Of a DNA stretch of 64,000 bases, positions 1 to 8,405 are shown piece after piece. Location: contig NZ_JAHBDK010000097.1 of NCBI RefSeq assembly GCF_019956415.1, positions 1 to 64,000 of the forward strand. Direction: 5' to 3'. The position numbers and the translations under genes are program-made. The notes under the pieces are model-generated. The model worked only from the letters and a program-made list of their open reading frames with translations, ran no database searches and was not told where the DNA came from. The stretch comes from Pseudomonas sp. GL-B-19. GTDB lineage: Bacteria; Pseudomonadota; Gammaproteobacteria; Pseudomonadales; Pseudomonadaceae. How positions within the stretch are numbered: position 1 is the stretch's first letter; every line of letters starts with the position of its first letter.

Positions 1-334
1 CCAGTTCGGCGTCGTCCAGCAGGTTGACCAACGTGACAATGTTGTAGCCGCCCTGCATGGTGCCGAGCAGTTCAACCGCGCGCTTCTTGTCGATCAGAGG
101 GGATTTGGCTTCGCCTTTGGCGAGGGCGGACAGGAAGCCGGCCTTTACATAGGCCGCTTCGTCCACGCCAGGTGGAACGCGATGGGTGATCAGGTCAATG
201 AGGAACGCTTCTTCGCCAACCGGAGGATTTTTCAGCAGCTCAACCAGGCCTGCCGTTTGTTCGGCGTTAAGCGCCAAGGGTGGAAGCCCTTGCTCGGCAC
301 GTGCTTGTAATTGTTGTACGTAGGTCTCAAGCAC
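1..334 (-). CDS. acnB: Aconitate hydratase B, N-terminal part (cut by window edge)
   Basis: The first 111 residues of AcnB, the TCA-cycle aconitase that can also act on 2-methyl-cis-aconitate. The reading contains the family blocks LNAEQTAGLVELLKNPP, HRVPPGVDEAAYVKAGFL and KKRAVELLGTMQGGYN, which belong to the N-terminal helical domain. The Fe-S domain lies outside the window. Translation appears to start at GTG (332-334), because an AGGAG sits 7 bases upstream and no ATG fits better. The gene runs off the left edge. Three TGTCGACA sites lie upstream at 555-714. Confidence 0.95.
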   Translation of the reverse strand, partial: MLETYVQQLQARAEQGLPPLALNAEQTAGLVELLKNPPVGEEAFLIDLITHRVPPGVDEAAYVKAGFLSALAKGEAKSPLIDKKRAVELLGTMQGGYNIVTLVNLLDDAEL

Positions 335-415
335 TGGGCTTCTCCTGTCATACCGCGTGTTGTTGAGTGAACGAACAGGGCGCAAAGCAGCCGGGTATTG
401 GTCCACTAAATAAAG

Positions 416-478
416 GTAGGAACAGTTGTTCAGTAATCGAGGGTGACCACCCAAAACCACCAGATCAACTGTTCCTAC
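416..478. repeat. Perfect 13-bp inverted repeat upstream of acnB
   Basis: GTAGGAACAGTTG (416-428) is the exact reverse complement of CAACTGTTCCTAC (466-478). A smaller palindrome, GGGTG-AC-CACCC (441-452), sits between the arms. It lies 82 bases upstream of the acnB start, in a stretch with no convincing gene. It could be an mRNA structure or a degenerate REP-like element. No T-run follows on either strand. Confidence 0.7.
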
Positions 479-554
479 AAAAGGTGTTCTGTCCCGAAGC
501 CGGAAGGCACAGATCGGTGTCTGCCCCAATCGGAGATTTTCGCCAATGACACTC

Positions 555-714
555 ATTGTCGACACTATTTCGTGATCGAGCCGAAATATAATGATTTGTC
601 GGAGGGTAATCAACAGGATTGTCGACACATTTTGGATGGTGGTCGAAATGTTATGCCGCAAATGGCGGTTGGGGCGGCTGAAATATTTGATTGATCGCAA
701 CGGGTGTCGACAAT
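555..714. promoter_or_regulatory. Three TGTCGACA operator-like sites
   Basis: Copies of the palindrome TGTCGACA lie at 555-564 (ATTGTCGACA), 618-628 (ATTGTCGACAC) and 704-714 (GTGTCGACAAT). The first two are direct repeats that also share a following ATTT. ATTGTCGACAAT is a typical binding site of FadR-subfamily GntR regulators. In some pseudomonads acnB neighbours the methylcitrate (prp) genes, which have such a regulator. Here no prp gene is visible, so the sites may act on acnB or be remnants of a lost neighbour. The rest of 335-746 holds no convincing gene. Confidence 0.5.
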
Positions 715-746
715 GAGATGGCTCTGTTGCAGGCGTGCCAGAGCCC

Positions 747-1430
747 TCAGCCGACCGGCTCGACCGTACAGCTCATTTCCCCAGAGCCTGGCTTCTGGAA
801 AAACACCCCATAGTCGTTTTGTCGGAAGCTGTAGTTCCCCTGGTAATCCTTGCCGATGTATCGGCTTCCTGAATCACTTGGCACCTGGTTCAAGGTGATC
901 GAGGCGTTTGCCCATTTCAGGTACACGACACCCGGCTGCGTGTGAAAGTAAGTGGCGGCAATCAGCGCGTTGAGTCCGATACACCGAAACGCCAGGGGGC
1001 CATCGGTCAGTCTGTCGGGGTCTTTGGTTCTCACAATGGCCGAGCCTTGGCGTAGCTGGTGCGCACGCTCGGCATAACTTCGGACCGTGCAGGTCTTGGG
1101 CTCCGGCGCGGTGCCACACTGATTGCGGGCATCGATCCAGAACTGCTGGTCACGCATGACTTTGTCGGGAAGCGGTACGGAATGTTCATCCGTGAGCGCC
1201 AGGCGATAGAGACGCATCAGTTCAATATCCATCTGCGCCAGTTGTGGATCGTGGCAGATGAGTTTTTCTACGCGTGCTCTGGCGTCGCCGCAGTCGAAGC
1301 TGGTTTTGTAGGTTGGCGCAGGCTTGGCAGGCTTGGCATGCTTTTCATGCTTGGCAGCATCGGCAAAGGGGATCGTCGCCGCGCATACGCTGACGAGAAG
1401 ACAGGTGAAAAGGGTCGTGACCGTTTTCAT
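747..1430 (-). CDS. Secreted LprI-like / MliC-like lysozyme-inhibitor domain protein
   Basis: A 227-residue protein with a signal peptide (hydrophobic residues 5-20, likely cleavage after the FADA near residue 25). The first half (about 45-125) has the cysteine and helix pattern of LprI/DUF1311 proteins (FDCGDARARVEKLICHD, QFWIDARNQCG). The second half (about 145-227) resembles the MliC/PliC lysozyme inhibitor fold, with a FRCIG strand, a DSGSRYIG loop corresponding to the SGARY inhibitory loop, and a C-terminal Cys. The predicted role is periplasmic protection of peptidoglycan against C-type lysozymes. It is a single gene on the minus strand. Function is inferred from family only. Confidence 0.75.
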   Translation of the reverse strand: MKTVTTLFTCLLVSVCAATIPFADAAKHEKHAKPAKPAPTYKTSFDCGDARARVEKLICHDPQLAQMDIELMRLYRLALTDEHSVPLPDKVMRDQQFWIDARNQCGTAPEPKTCTVRSYAERAHQLRQGSAIVRTKDPDRLTDGPLAFRCIGLNALIAATYFHTQPGVVYLKWANASITLNQVPSDSGSRYIGKDYQGNYSFRQNDYGVFFQKPGSGEMSCTVEPVG

Positions 1431-1755
1431 GTTGACGTCACCCGGATTGTGACAAGCTTCTAAAAAACAAAATAAAAATCTAATAAAAACAAATTGTTAT
1501 GAGGTCTTGTAGCTAATAAAAAACCCTCGGGAATTTGGTTTTCTATCGTTTTCAATCAACCTCTTTCTTGCCCACACCTGTACCTGATCATTTCAAGTCA
1601 AAGGCGTGACTGTAAAGTAGCACGACGGTCTGACAGTCGCTCATTACGGTGCCGACGCTGCGATGCTCGGTCATAGCCATCACCACTGACGAGTAGGACC
1701 CCGAGTCCAGGACGCATTACTGTGAACAAAATGATGGTTATCCAATTTTGAACAA
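1431..1755. other. Intergenic, no gene seen
   Basis: AT-richer at the left (1460-1560), where the promoter of the LprI/MliC-type gene is expected. Apparent reading frames at 1598-2056 are shadows of the gene at 1756-2115. No strong hairpin followed by T residues was found. Confidence 0.5.
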
Positions 1756-2115
1756 TTAAACCGGTGGTTCGTCGCGCTGGCGAAATTGTTGGGCGCGCTC
1801 GACGCTGTGGGTCATCTGTGCGGACGCGTGAAGGGTCAAGGGATGCTGGGTAAAACCGGGTCTTGGGGAAATGTAATCGGCCATTTCTCTGGCAACGGCG
1901 AGCTGACGTTCCGAGCCTTCGGCCAGCAACGCGATGACCAGGTTTTCCAGGGCAATGACTCGGACTCGCAAGTGAACCAGTTCGGCGTTGGTCAGCGCGG
2001 GCGGGGCGGTAAACGCATCGCCCTCGATGGATGTTGCAGCGGCTTGATCGTCCCATGTCGACAAAGGTGGATGGACTGGTGTCTCAGCGTTTGGGAAAGG
2101 ATTTTTATTGAGCAT
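1756..2115 (-). CDS. Small hypothetical protein with a helical middle
   Basis: A 119-residue protein that I do not recognise. The middle part (about residues 40-85: NAELVHLRVRVIALENLVIA, then SERQLAVAREMADYI) is a likely amphipathic helix or short coiled coil. The N-terminus is rich in Pro and Asn, and the C-terminus (FTQHPLTLHASAQMTH) is polar. The ATG at 2113-2115 was chosen because GGAG lies about 9 bases upstream. A TTG five codons further upstream would put that GGAG inside the gene. There is no signal peptide or membrane segment. Similar short proteins of unknown role are common in pseudomonads, so this is probably a real gene. Confidence 0.6.
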   Translation of the reverse strand: MLNKNPFPNAETPVHPPLSTWDDQAAATSIEGDAFTAPPALTNAELVHLRVRVIALENLVIALLAEGSERQLAVAREMADYISPRPGFTQHPLTLHASAQMTHSVERAQQFRQRDEPPV

Positions 2116-2318
2116 GAGCGAGGTCTCCAAGGGTGTTCAGCGGTTAGAAGCTTAGCCCCTGGATCGCGCATGGGGAGGGCAATCGCTCGATGTCGATATC
2201 TTGATATCAATCAAGGATGGCTTTGCGCAGAGGCTGTAGGGTGGAAAAACGCCTCGGGGCTGGATCTGGCCGAGCACAACGAGCGTGCCTACAACCATTA
2301 AGGTGGCCTGAAACAGTG

Positions 2319-2350
2319 CAACGCCGGCCCAGGGCCGGCGTTGTTGTTTT
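2319..2350. terminator. Strong hairpin terminator
   Basis: CAACGCCGGCCC (2319-2330) pairs with GGGCCGGCGTTG (2332-2343), and a short T-rich run follows on the plus strand. It lies immediately downstream of the minus-strand NCS1 permease that ends at 2355, so it probably serves that operon, although the T-run is better on the plus strand. Confidence 0.75.
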
Positions 2351-2354
2351 ACGG

Positions 2355-3719
2355 TTACTGCGACGCTTGATTCAACGCCGGCGCCCGCTTGCCGAGTTTC
2401 ATTAGCCAGTAGTAACTCAAGGCCGGCACCAGCAAGCCGACCAGCCAGGCCAGGTCGACACCATCCAGTGCCGTGGCCACCGGGCCAACGTACAACGTGG
2501 TGTTCATGAACGGAACCTCAAGGGCAATCGCCAGCAGGAAACTGCCGCAGGCGATCCAGTTGACCCTTCCATACATCCCGTTGAGGTCGAAGATGTCATC
2601 GATCCGGTACTGGCCTTTTCGCAGGCAGTAGTAGTCCACCAGATTGATTGCCGTCCAGGGGATCAGGAAGTAGCTCATGAAGAAAATGAAGTTGAGAAAG
2701 AAGCTGATGAAGTCGTCCTGACTGATCGTGCACAGCGCAGTCGCCACCAGGCTGATCACCAGCATGAACAGGCCACGCACTCGCGGTGTCACCTTGAGCC
2801 GGGCGAAAGGTTCAATCACGGTGATGGTCGACATGAACGCCCCGTACAGGTTGAACACGTTGATTGACACCTGGCCATAGACAATGAAGGCGAACAGCAG
2901 GATCGCGCCGCTGCCGAACAGCCCGGCGACATGGCCGCCAACGTTGCTGGAAAAGTCGCCGATGCCGACGCTCAGGATTGCCCCGAGAATCATCATCCAC
3001 GCGCCGCCACTGACCGTGCCGGCGTAGCTGTACCAGAACACCTGAGCGGTCGGCGTGCTGCTTGGCAGGTAGCGCGAATAGTCAGCGACATAAGGCGCAT
3101 AGGACAGCTGCCAGGTCACGGCAATGCTCACCGCCACCAGAAACTTCGACAGCGAAAAGCCTGTTGGCAGCCATTGTTCGGCGGGAATCGACAGCTGTAA
3201 GGCAAACAACGTGGCGGCGGCAAACACCAGCAGTGAAAGGATCGAGAGCAGCTTTTGCAAACGGTGAATCAGCCGATAGCCGTACAGCGCAACGACGAAG
3301 CACAAGGCACCGATCAGGTAGATGTTGCCGCTGGCCGGCAACGGGCTGACGGACTCCAGCGCCTGAGCGGCGAGCAAGGTGTTGCTGACGAAGAAACCCA
3401 GGTAGATCAGCATCACGAACAACAGCGGCAATACGGCGCCCAACACGCCGAACTGGGCGCGGCTCTGGATCATCTGCGGGATGCCCAGCTTCGGGCCCTG
3501 GGCTGAGTGGGACGCCATGAAAATCGCCCCGACCAGCGAGCCGATGATGATTGCCAGCGCGCTCCAGAACAGGTTGAGCCCCATCACCACCGGCAGCACG
3601 CCGGACGCGATGGTGGTGATGTTCATGTTGGCGCCGAACCAGATATAGAACAGCGAAGCGGGACGACCGTGGCGTTCGGTTTCGGGGATGAAATCGATGC
3701 TTCTTTTTTCGACTTTCAT
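2355..3719 (-). CDS. NCS1-family permease (cytosine/purine/allantoin type), copy 1
   Basis: A 454-residue integral membrane protein with about 12 hydrophobic segments. It has the NCS1 N-terminal signature (SIDFIPETERHGRPASLFYIWFG) and the conserved GPKLGIPQMIQSRAQFG block. NCS1 proteins carry nucleobases, hydantoins, thiamine or other small N-heterocycles with Na+ or H+. Only 5 bases separate its start from the end of the cysteine hydrolase gene upstream, so the two form an operon. It is related to the second NCS1 permease at 6721-8133. The substrate is probably the ring compound handled by the neighbouring pathway, which is inference. Confidence 0.9.
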   Translation of the reverse strand: MKVEKRSIDFIPETERHGRPASLFYIWFGANMNITTIASGVLPVVMGLNLFWSALAIIIGSLVGAIFMASHSAQGPKLGIPQMIQSRAQFGVLGAVLPLLFVMLIYLGFFVSNTLLAAQALESVSPLPASGNIYLIGALCFVVALYGYRLIHRLQKLLSILSLLVFAAATLFALQLSIPAEQWLPTGFSLSKFLVAVSIAVTWQLSYAPYVADYSRYLPSSTPTAQVFWYSYAGTVSGGAWMMILGAILSVGIGDFSSNVGGHVAGLFGSGAILLFAFIVYGQVSINVFNLYGAFMSTITVIEPFARLKVTPRVRGLFMLVISLVATALCTISQDDFISFFLNFIFFMSYFLIPWTAINLVDYYCLRKGQYRIDDIFDLNGMYGRVNWIACGSFLLAIALEVPFMNTTLYVGPVATALDGVDLAWLVGLLVPALSYYWLMKLGKRAPALNQASQ

Positions 3720-3724
3720 GGCGA

Positions 3725-4402
3725 TTACTCCTGAGTCCGAACGAGATGGGCTTGCAGACGGGCGATGGTGCCTGGCAGCTCATGGGGCTGATGGGCAAAC
3801 ATGTCCGGGTGCTCGGGATTCAGGCTGACGTAATCGAGCTGTTGCAGGGCGCGCTGACATTCGGTGCTGGTGAGAATTTCCAGTGAATAGACCCAGTTGG
3901 CCATGATCAGCAATGCCGAATAGTGCCCCGCCAGGGTGGTCGTGGTGCAGGCGTCGCTGACCAGCCGAACGTGATAACCCAGCGCAAAGGCATCGAACAC
4001 GCTGCTGAGTACGCAGACATCCGTCAACACACCGCAGATGATCAACGTGTCGACTTCCAGCGTCTTGAGCAGGGTATCGAGGTTGGTGCGGTGAAAGGCA
4101 CTGTAACGGCCCTTGTCGATGATGAGTTCACCCGGTTGAGGCGCCAGCTGTTCGATGATTTCCACTTGCCGGGTGCCGGCGCGATAGCTACTGGGGCCGC
4201 CGTCGCTGGCCCGGGGTTCACCGCGCGGCAGGTCAATGCCGTCGGCTCGGTTGGTATGGCGGGTATAAATGACAGGCGTCCGCTGACTGCGGGCGGTTTC
4301 GAGCAGGGCTGCGGTATGGGCAATTACCGGGTCGAAGTTTTCCAGGACGAAACCGTCCTCCTGCTGCATGTCGATGATCAACAGCGCGTTTTTATTGTTC
4401 AT
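3725..4402 (-). CDS. Isochorismatase-like cysteine hydrolase
   Basis: A 225-residue member of the isochorismatase/nicotinamidase superfamily. The catalytic triad is visible: Asp in LLIIDMQQ (residue 11), Lys in IDKGRYSAF (about 97) and Cys in CGVLTDVCVLS (about 130). The family hydrolyses amides, ureido compounds or vinyl ethers, as in RutB, N-carbamoylsarcosine hydrolase and maleamate amidohydrolase. It is followed after 5 bases by an NCS1 permease and preceded by the LLM monooxygenase gene. A role in deamidating or deformylating a ring-cleavage product is likely. The exact substrate cannot be read from sequence. Confidence 0.85.
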   Translation of the reverse strand: MNNKNALLIIDMQQEDGFVLENFDPVIAHTAALLETARSQRTPVIYTRHTNRADGIDLPRGEPRASDGGPSSYRAGTRQVEIIEQLAPQPGELIIDKGRYSAFHRTNLDTLLKTLEVDTLIICGVLTDVCVLSSVFDAFALGYHVRLVSDACTTTTLAGHYSALLIMANWVYSLEILTSTECQRALQQLDYVSLNPEHPDMFAHQPHELPGTIARLQAHLVRTQE

Positions 4403-4659
4403 TGAGCAAACCTGATCAAAGGCGAAACACGATGCACCGTTATTCGCCGTGAGAGGGCGAGGTGTCGGTGCGTGAATTCCAGTTCGGGTGGGCTCAGTGA
4501 ACTAACTGCCAGAAGCCATTCTGCTTGGCTGAAACACTGGCGCGCAGGCGCTTGAAATGCAGGTGCGAAGCGGTCCATTCACCGCGCAGATAAGCCCGCG
4601 CGGCGCCGGAGGGAAGGGCGAGTGATTGGAGACGACCATTGAACATGGGAATCGACCCT

Positions 4660-4760
4660 TGTGGGAGTGAGCCTGCTCGCGAAAACGCCCGGACAACGCG
4701 GTTATTCAGGCGGAGCACGTTATCGTTGACGTCCATCGCGAGCAGGCTCGCTCCCACAGC
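4660..4760. repeat. REP pair (REPIN)
   Basis: Two inverted REP sequences, GTGGGAGTGAGCCTGCTCGC (4661-4680) and its complement CGCGAGCAGGCTCGCTCCCA (4738-4757). It sits between the LLM monooxygenase and the cysteine hydrolase and may separate or stabilise their transcripts. Confidence 0.9.
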
Positions 4761-4769
4761 GCAGAGTAC

Positions 4770-5813
4770 TCAGCGGAACGCCGGGACCACGTGTTTGATA
4801 AACAGCTCCAGGGACTTTTTCTTCTCGGCGTGCGGCAGGCTGTTGTCGCACCAGAAGCTGAATTCGTCGACGCCCAGTTCCTGGTAGTACTTGATGCGCG
4901 GAATGATTTCTTCCGGGGTGCCGATCATGGCGGTCTTGTGCAGGCTCTCCAGTTCGAACTCTGGACGGCCGGCGAATTTCTCCTCAGGGCTCGGCGCCAG
5001 GAAGCCGTTGACCGGCGTTTCCTTGTTGCCGAACCAGGCATCGAAGGTGCGGTAGAACTTGGCGATCGCCTTGGCCCCGACTTTCCAGCCTTCAGGTTCG
5101 TCAACCGAGTGGACATGGGTGTGACGCAACACCATCAACTGTGGGCGTGGCACGTCCGGGTTGTTGTCCAGGGCGGTCTGGAATTTGTTCTTCAGGTCGA
5201 GGACTTCTTCGTCGCCCTTCATCAGCGGGGTGACCATGACGTTGCAGCCGTTGGCCACGGCGAAGTTGTGTGAGTCCGGGTCGCGCGCGGCGATCCACAT
5301 CGGCGGATTAGGCTTCTGGATCGGCTTCGGCACGCTGGTGGACGTCGGGAATTTCCAGATATCGCCATTGTGGGCGTAGTCACCTTGCCACAATGCTCGA
5401 ACCACCGGAACCATTTCCCGCAGCGCCTGACCACCGGAAGAAGCAGGCATGCCGCCGGCCATCCGGTCGAACTCAACCTGATACGCGCCACGGGCCAGGC
5501 CGACTTCCATGCGACCGTTGCTGATCACGTCCAGCAATGCGCATTCACCGGCGACCCGCAACGGGTGCCAGAACGGCGCGATGATGGTACCTGCGCCCAG
5601 GTGAATGGTGGTGGTCTTGGCAGCCAGGTAGGCCAACAAAGGCATGGGGCTTGGCGAGATGGTGTATTCCATGGCGTGGTGTTCGCCGATCCAGACGGTG
5701 CTGAAACCGCCGGCCTCGGCCATCAGGGTCAGTTCGGTCAAATCTTCGAACAACTGGCGGTGGCTGACGCTTTCGTCCCAACGTTCCATGTGTACGAACA
5801 AGGAAAACTTCAT
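4770..5813 (-). CDS. LLM-class (bacterial luciferase-like) flavin-dependent monooxygenase
   Basis: A 347-residue TIM-barrel oxygenase that uses reduced FMN from a separate reductase. Family blocks are GFSTVWIGEHHAMEY (about 36-50), IHLGAGTIIAPFWHPLRVAGE (about 71-91), LLDVISNGRMEVGLARGAYQ and the late GTPEEIIPRI. It is the candidate ring-opening enzyme of this cluster, analogous to the TgnB oxygenase for trigonelline or RutA for uracil. The start is supported by GAGG 7 bases upstream. A GGTATACC operator (5865-5884) lies just upstream, so the gene has its own promoter although the flavin reductase gene precedes it. The substrate is inferred from context. Confidence 0.88.
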   Translation of the reverse strand: MKFSLFVHMERWDESVSHRQLFEDLTELTLMAEAGGFSTVWIGEHHAMEYTISPSPMPLLAYLAAKTTTIHLGAGTIIAPFWHPLRVAGECALLDVISNGRMEVGLARGAYQVEFDRMAGGMPASSGGQALREMVPVVRALWQGDYAHNGDIWKFPTSTSVPKPIQKPNPPMWIAARDPDSHNFAVANGCNVMVTPLMKGDEEVLDLKNKFQTALDNNPDVPRPQLMVLRHTHVHSVDEPEGWKVGAKAIAKFYRTFDAWFGNKETPVNGFLAPSPEEKFAGRPEFELESLHKTAMIGTPEEIIPRIKYYQELGVDEFSFWCDNSLPHAEKKKSLELFIKHVVPAFR

Positions 5814-5864
5814 GACGCTACCTCGGATCTTTTGTTGTCGGCCTGTCGACTGCGGGCCTGATGG

Positions 5865-5884
5865 TTATTGGTATACCATAATAC
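5865..5884. promoter_or_regulatory. Operator copy 1 (GntR-type palindrome)
   Basis: TTATTGGTATACCATAATAC with core TGGTATACCA (5869-5878). It is 52 bases upstream of the LLM monooxygenase start. It matches the shared consensus ATTATGGTATACCATAAT found six times in this cluster. Confidence 0.8.
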
Positions 5885-5918
5885 GCTATTCGCGCAAATT
5901 ATTTCCGGATCAGCTGAC

Positions 5919-6404
5919 TCATGCAAGTACGGGCAGGGCGCCCATCTTGCCGTGGCAATACACCAATGGTCCGGTGTTTTGCTGTGGCACGATCAGGTTC
6001 TTCACGGCACCCACCATGATCGCGTGATCGCCGCCTTCATATTCGCGCCACAACTCGCACTCGATGACCGCCGTAGCGTTGGCCAAAATGGGGTTGCCCA
6101 GTTCGCTCAAGGTCCATTCGATACCTTGCGCCTTGTCTTTGCCTTTTCGCGCGAACGCATAGGCTTCGCTCTGCTGGCCGCCGGAAAGCACGTGAATGGC
6201 AAAGCGTTTGTTCTTGATCAGAACGGGATAGGAGTCGGAACTGTAGTTCGGGCAGAACAGCACCAGGGCCGGGTCCATGGACAGCGAGCTGAAGGCGCTT
6301 GCGGTCAGGCCGACGATTTGACCGTCGTCATCCAGCGTGGTGATCACCGTTACGCCGGACGGGAACGAGCCCATGACTTGTTTGTAGATGGCGGCATCAA
6401 TCAT
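5919..6404 (-). CDS. Flavin reductase (RutF/HpaC-like), copy 1
   Basis: A 161-residue single-domain NAD(P)H:flavin oxidoreductase. Characteristic blocks are SFPSGVTVITT, VGLTASAFSSLSMDPALVLFC, FAIHVLSGGQQ and ECELWREYEGGDHAIMVGAV. It should supply reduced FMN to the LLM monooxygenase encoded 105 bases downstream. GAGG lies upstream of the ATG. Its own operator copy is at 6451-6468. A paralogue, clearly similar through most of its length, is at 18082-18567, so the cluster has two reductases for one visible LLM oxygenase. Confidence 0.92.
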   Translation of the reverse strand: MIDAAIYKQVMGSFPSGVTVITTLDDDGQIVGLTASAFSSLSMDPALVLFCPNYSSDSYPVLIKNKRFAIHVLSGGQQSEAYAFARKGKDKAQGIEWTLSELGNPILANATAVIECELWREYEGGDHAIMVGAVKNLIVPQQNTGPLVYCHGKMGALPVLA

Positions 6405-6450
6405 TGGACGGTCCTCGGGTGGTGAAACGTGTTTTTATCGGTTTGTAGGT

Positions 6451-6468
6451 ATGATGGTATACCGTAAT
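6451..6468. promoter_or_regulatory. Operator copy 2 (GntR-type palindrome)
   Basis: ATGATGGTATACCGTAAT, matching 16 of 18 bases of the consensus ATTATGGTATACCATAAT. It lies 46 bases upstream of the flavin reductase start at 6404. Confidence 0.8.
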
Positions 6469-6623
6469 ACATCGTTTGCAAGTGCTTTTTCTGTGGACTG
6501 ATAAACGTACACCTTTGGTCTAAAAGTCAGCATTTACGGGGGGTTAAGATAGGAGGCGTGTGCACTTTTACGGCAGGATTGCGGATCAGATGGGTGCGCA
6601 AAGACCGAATCAGTCTTGTGAAA

Positions 6624-6641
6624 ATGTTGGAATACCATAAT
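6624..6641. promoter_or_regulatory. Operator copy 3 (GntR-type palindrome)
   Basis: ATGTTGGAATACCATAAT, 15 of 18 matches to the shared consensus, with one changed base in the central GGTATACC. It lies about 80 bases upstream of the second NCS1 permease and about 155 bases from copy 2, in the divergent promoter region. Confidence 0.7.
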
Positions 6642-6720
6642 ATGGTCCGCATCTGAGGGGTGCCAAGATGTGCCCCCGGTTTGGCTTCATACAAAGATAA
6701 GAACAGACAAACTCGAGTTC

Positions 6721-8133
6721 ATGCATATGTCCCAGATGTCCCGGCAAGACCCGTTGATCGAGAATCACACGGTCGATTACGTTCCACTCGCAGAGCGCCA
6801 CGGGAAGGCCCGCGATCTTTTCACTTTATGGTTCAGCACCAACATTGCACCGTTGCCTATCGTTACGGGTGCCATGGTGGTTCAGGTGTTCCATCTCGAT
6901 CTGTTCTGGGGGCTGCTGGCGATAGCGCTGGGGCACATGGTCGGCGGGCTGGTGATTGCCCTCGCATCGGCTCAGGGACCCCGCATGGGAATTCCGCAAA
7001 TGGTGCAGAGTCGCGGCCAGTTCGGGCGCTATGGCGCGCTGCTGATCGTGTTCTTTGCCGCCCTGATCTACATCGGTTTCTTCATCTCCAATATCGTGCT
7101 GGCCGGCAAATCGATTGTCGGAATCGCTCCCTCAGTCCCGGTCCCCGCAAGCATCCTCATCGGCGCCCTCAGCGCTACGGCGATCGGGGTGATCGGTTAT
7201 CGTTTCATTCACACCCTGAACCGCATCGGCACCTGGGTCATGGGCAGTGCCTTGCTTGCGGGTTTCCTCTACATCTTCGCCCATGACCTGCCGGCGGATT
7301 TCTTTACCCGCGGCGGGTTTAACCTGTCGGGCTGGTTGGCCACGGTGTCTCTGGGGATCATCTGGCAGATCAGTTTCTCGCCTTATGTGTCGGACTACTC
7401 GCGCTACCTGCCGGCCGATATCGGCATCGCCCGTCCGTTCTTCGCCACTTATCTGGGCGCAACCCTGGGCACGATCCTGTCGTTTACCTTCGGCGCGGTG
7501 GCGGTACTGGCGACCCCTGAAGGTACCGAAGCCATGGCGGCGGTGAAGCAATCCACCGGGTGGCTGGGGCCGATTCTGATGGTGCTGTTCCTGCTCAATA
7601 TCATCAGTCACAACGCCTTGAATCTGTATGGCGCGGTACTGTCGATCATTACCTCGATCCAGACCTTCGCCAGTCAGTGGACGCCCAGCATCAAGGTGCG
7701 TGTGGTGTTGTCGAGTGTGGTGTTGGCAGGTTGCTGTGTGGTGGCGCTGGGGGCGTCTGCAGATTTCATTTCGCAGTTCATCGGACTCATCCTCGCGCTG
7801 CTGCTGGTGCTGGTTCCATGGGCCTCGATCAACTTGATCGACTTCTATGTGATCAAGCGCGGGTGCTATGACATCGCCTCGATCTTCCGTGCGGATGGCG
7901 GGATTTATGGGCGGTTCAATTGGCATGCAATCGTGGCGTATTTCATCGGGATCATCGTGCAGCTGCCGTTTGCCAATACGTCGCTGTATGTGGGGCCGTA
8001 TGCCAATCTGGTTGAGGGTACGGACCTGTCGTGGTTGGTGGGGTTGGTGGTGACTTGTCCGCTCTACTATTGTCTGGCTACGCGAGGGGAGGCTCGGGGG
8101 AGCAGGGCTTCGAGGTTGAGTTATACCCGTTGA
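6721..8133 (+). CDS. NCS1-family permease, copy 2
   Basis: A membrane protein of about 470 residues with about 12 hydrophobic segments. It carries the NCS1 blocks HTVDYVPLAERHGKARDLFT and GPRMGIPQMVQSRGQFG. The start is uncertain: ATGs at 6721, 6727 and 6736 all begin just before the family's usual N-terminus. A GTG at 6670 has an AGGGG about 9 bases upstream but would add 17 unusual residues. It is divergent from the flavin reductase gene, and operator copy 3 is upstream. It probably imports the pathway substrate or a related N-heterocycle. A strong terminator follows. Confidence 0.88.
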   Translation: MHMSQMSRQDPLIENHTVDYVPLAERHGKARDLFTLWFSTNIAPLPIVTGAMVVQVFHLDLFWGLLAIALGHMVGGLVIALASAQGPRMGIPQMVQSRGQFGRYGALLIVFFAALIYIGFFISNIVLAGKSIVGIAPSVPVPASILIGALSATAIGVIGYRFIHTLNRIGTWVMGSALLAGFLYIFAHDLPADFFTRGGFNLSGWLATVSLGIIWQISFSPYVSDYSRYLPADIGIARPFFATYLGATLGTILSFTFGAVAVLATPEGTEAMAAVKQSTGWLGPILMVLFLLNIISHNALNLYGAVLSIITSIQTFASQWTPSIKVRVVLSSVVLAGCCVVALGASADFISQFIGLILALLLVLVPWASINLIDFYVIKRGCYDIASIFRADGGIYGRFNWHAIVAYFIGIIVQLPFANTSLYVGPYANLVEGTDLSWLVGLVVTCPLYYCLATRGEARGSRASRLSYTR

Positions 8134-8149
8134 TTTAAGTTTGTTTGGG

Positions 8150-8180
8150 ATGCCCGGCTTTTTGCCGGGCATTTTTGTTT
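8150..8180 (+). terminator. Rho-independent terminator after NCS1 permease 2
   Basis: ATGCCCGGC (8150-8158) and GCCGGGCAT (8164-8172) form a 9-bp stem with a five-T loop, followed by a T-rich run. It is 17 bases past the stop codon. Confidence 0.92.
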
Positions 8181-8358
8181 GGGCTCTTTGATTGTGTACA
8201 TATCCATTCCTGCGGTAACGGCTGCTAGCGGTTTCGCTCTTACAGCGAGTCACTTGGAAAAGCCCCAAGTAACCAAGGGCTCTTGCCCCTTTCGTTCGGT
8301 GCCTCGGCCAGGCTCGGCATGCCCTCGCTCCGGTCCTGCTCCGTGGGCCCGCCGCCAT

Positions 8359-8405
8359 CGGCCATCCATGGCCGGGGGCGGCTAACCCGGCATCCATGCC
8401 GGGTT
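8359..8405. repeat. Two adjacent palindromes sharing a CATCCATG centre
   Basis: CGGCCATCCATGGCCG (8359-8374) and AACCCGGCATCCATGCCGGG (8384-8403, its symmetric arm extending to 8405) are near-perfect inverted repeats with the same CATCCATG core. They lie in a 600-base gap (8181-8788) with no convincing gene. The surrounding GC-rich block (about 8215-8465) looks like a recurrent noncoding repeat of pseudomonads, which is from memory and not checked. Confidence 0.6.

Noticed and set aside
4494..4757. Reading frame of 87 codons between the cysteine hydrolase and LLM genes
   Set aside because: Its beginning is made of REP sequence, which yields the recurrent MGASLLAM-type peptide seen wherever these repeats occur.
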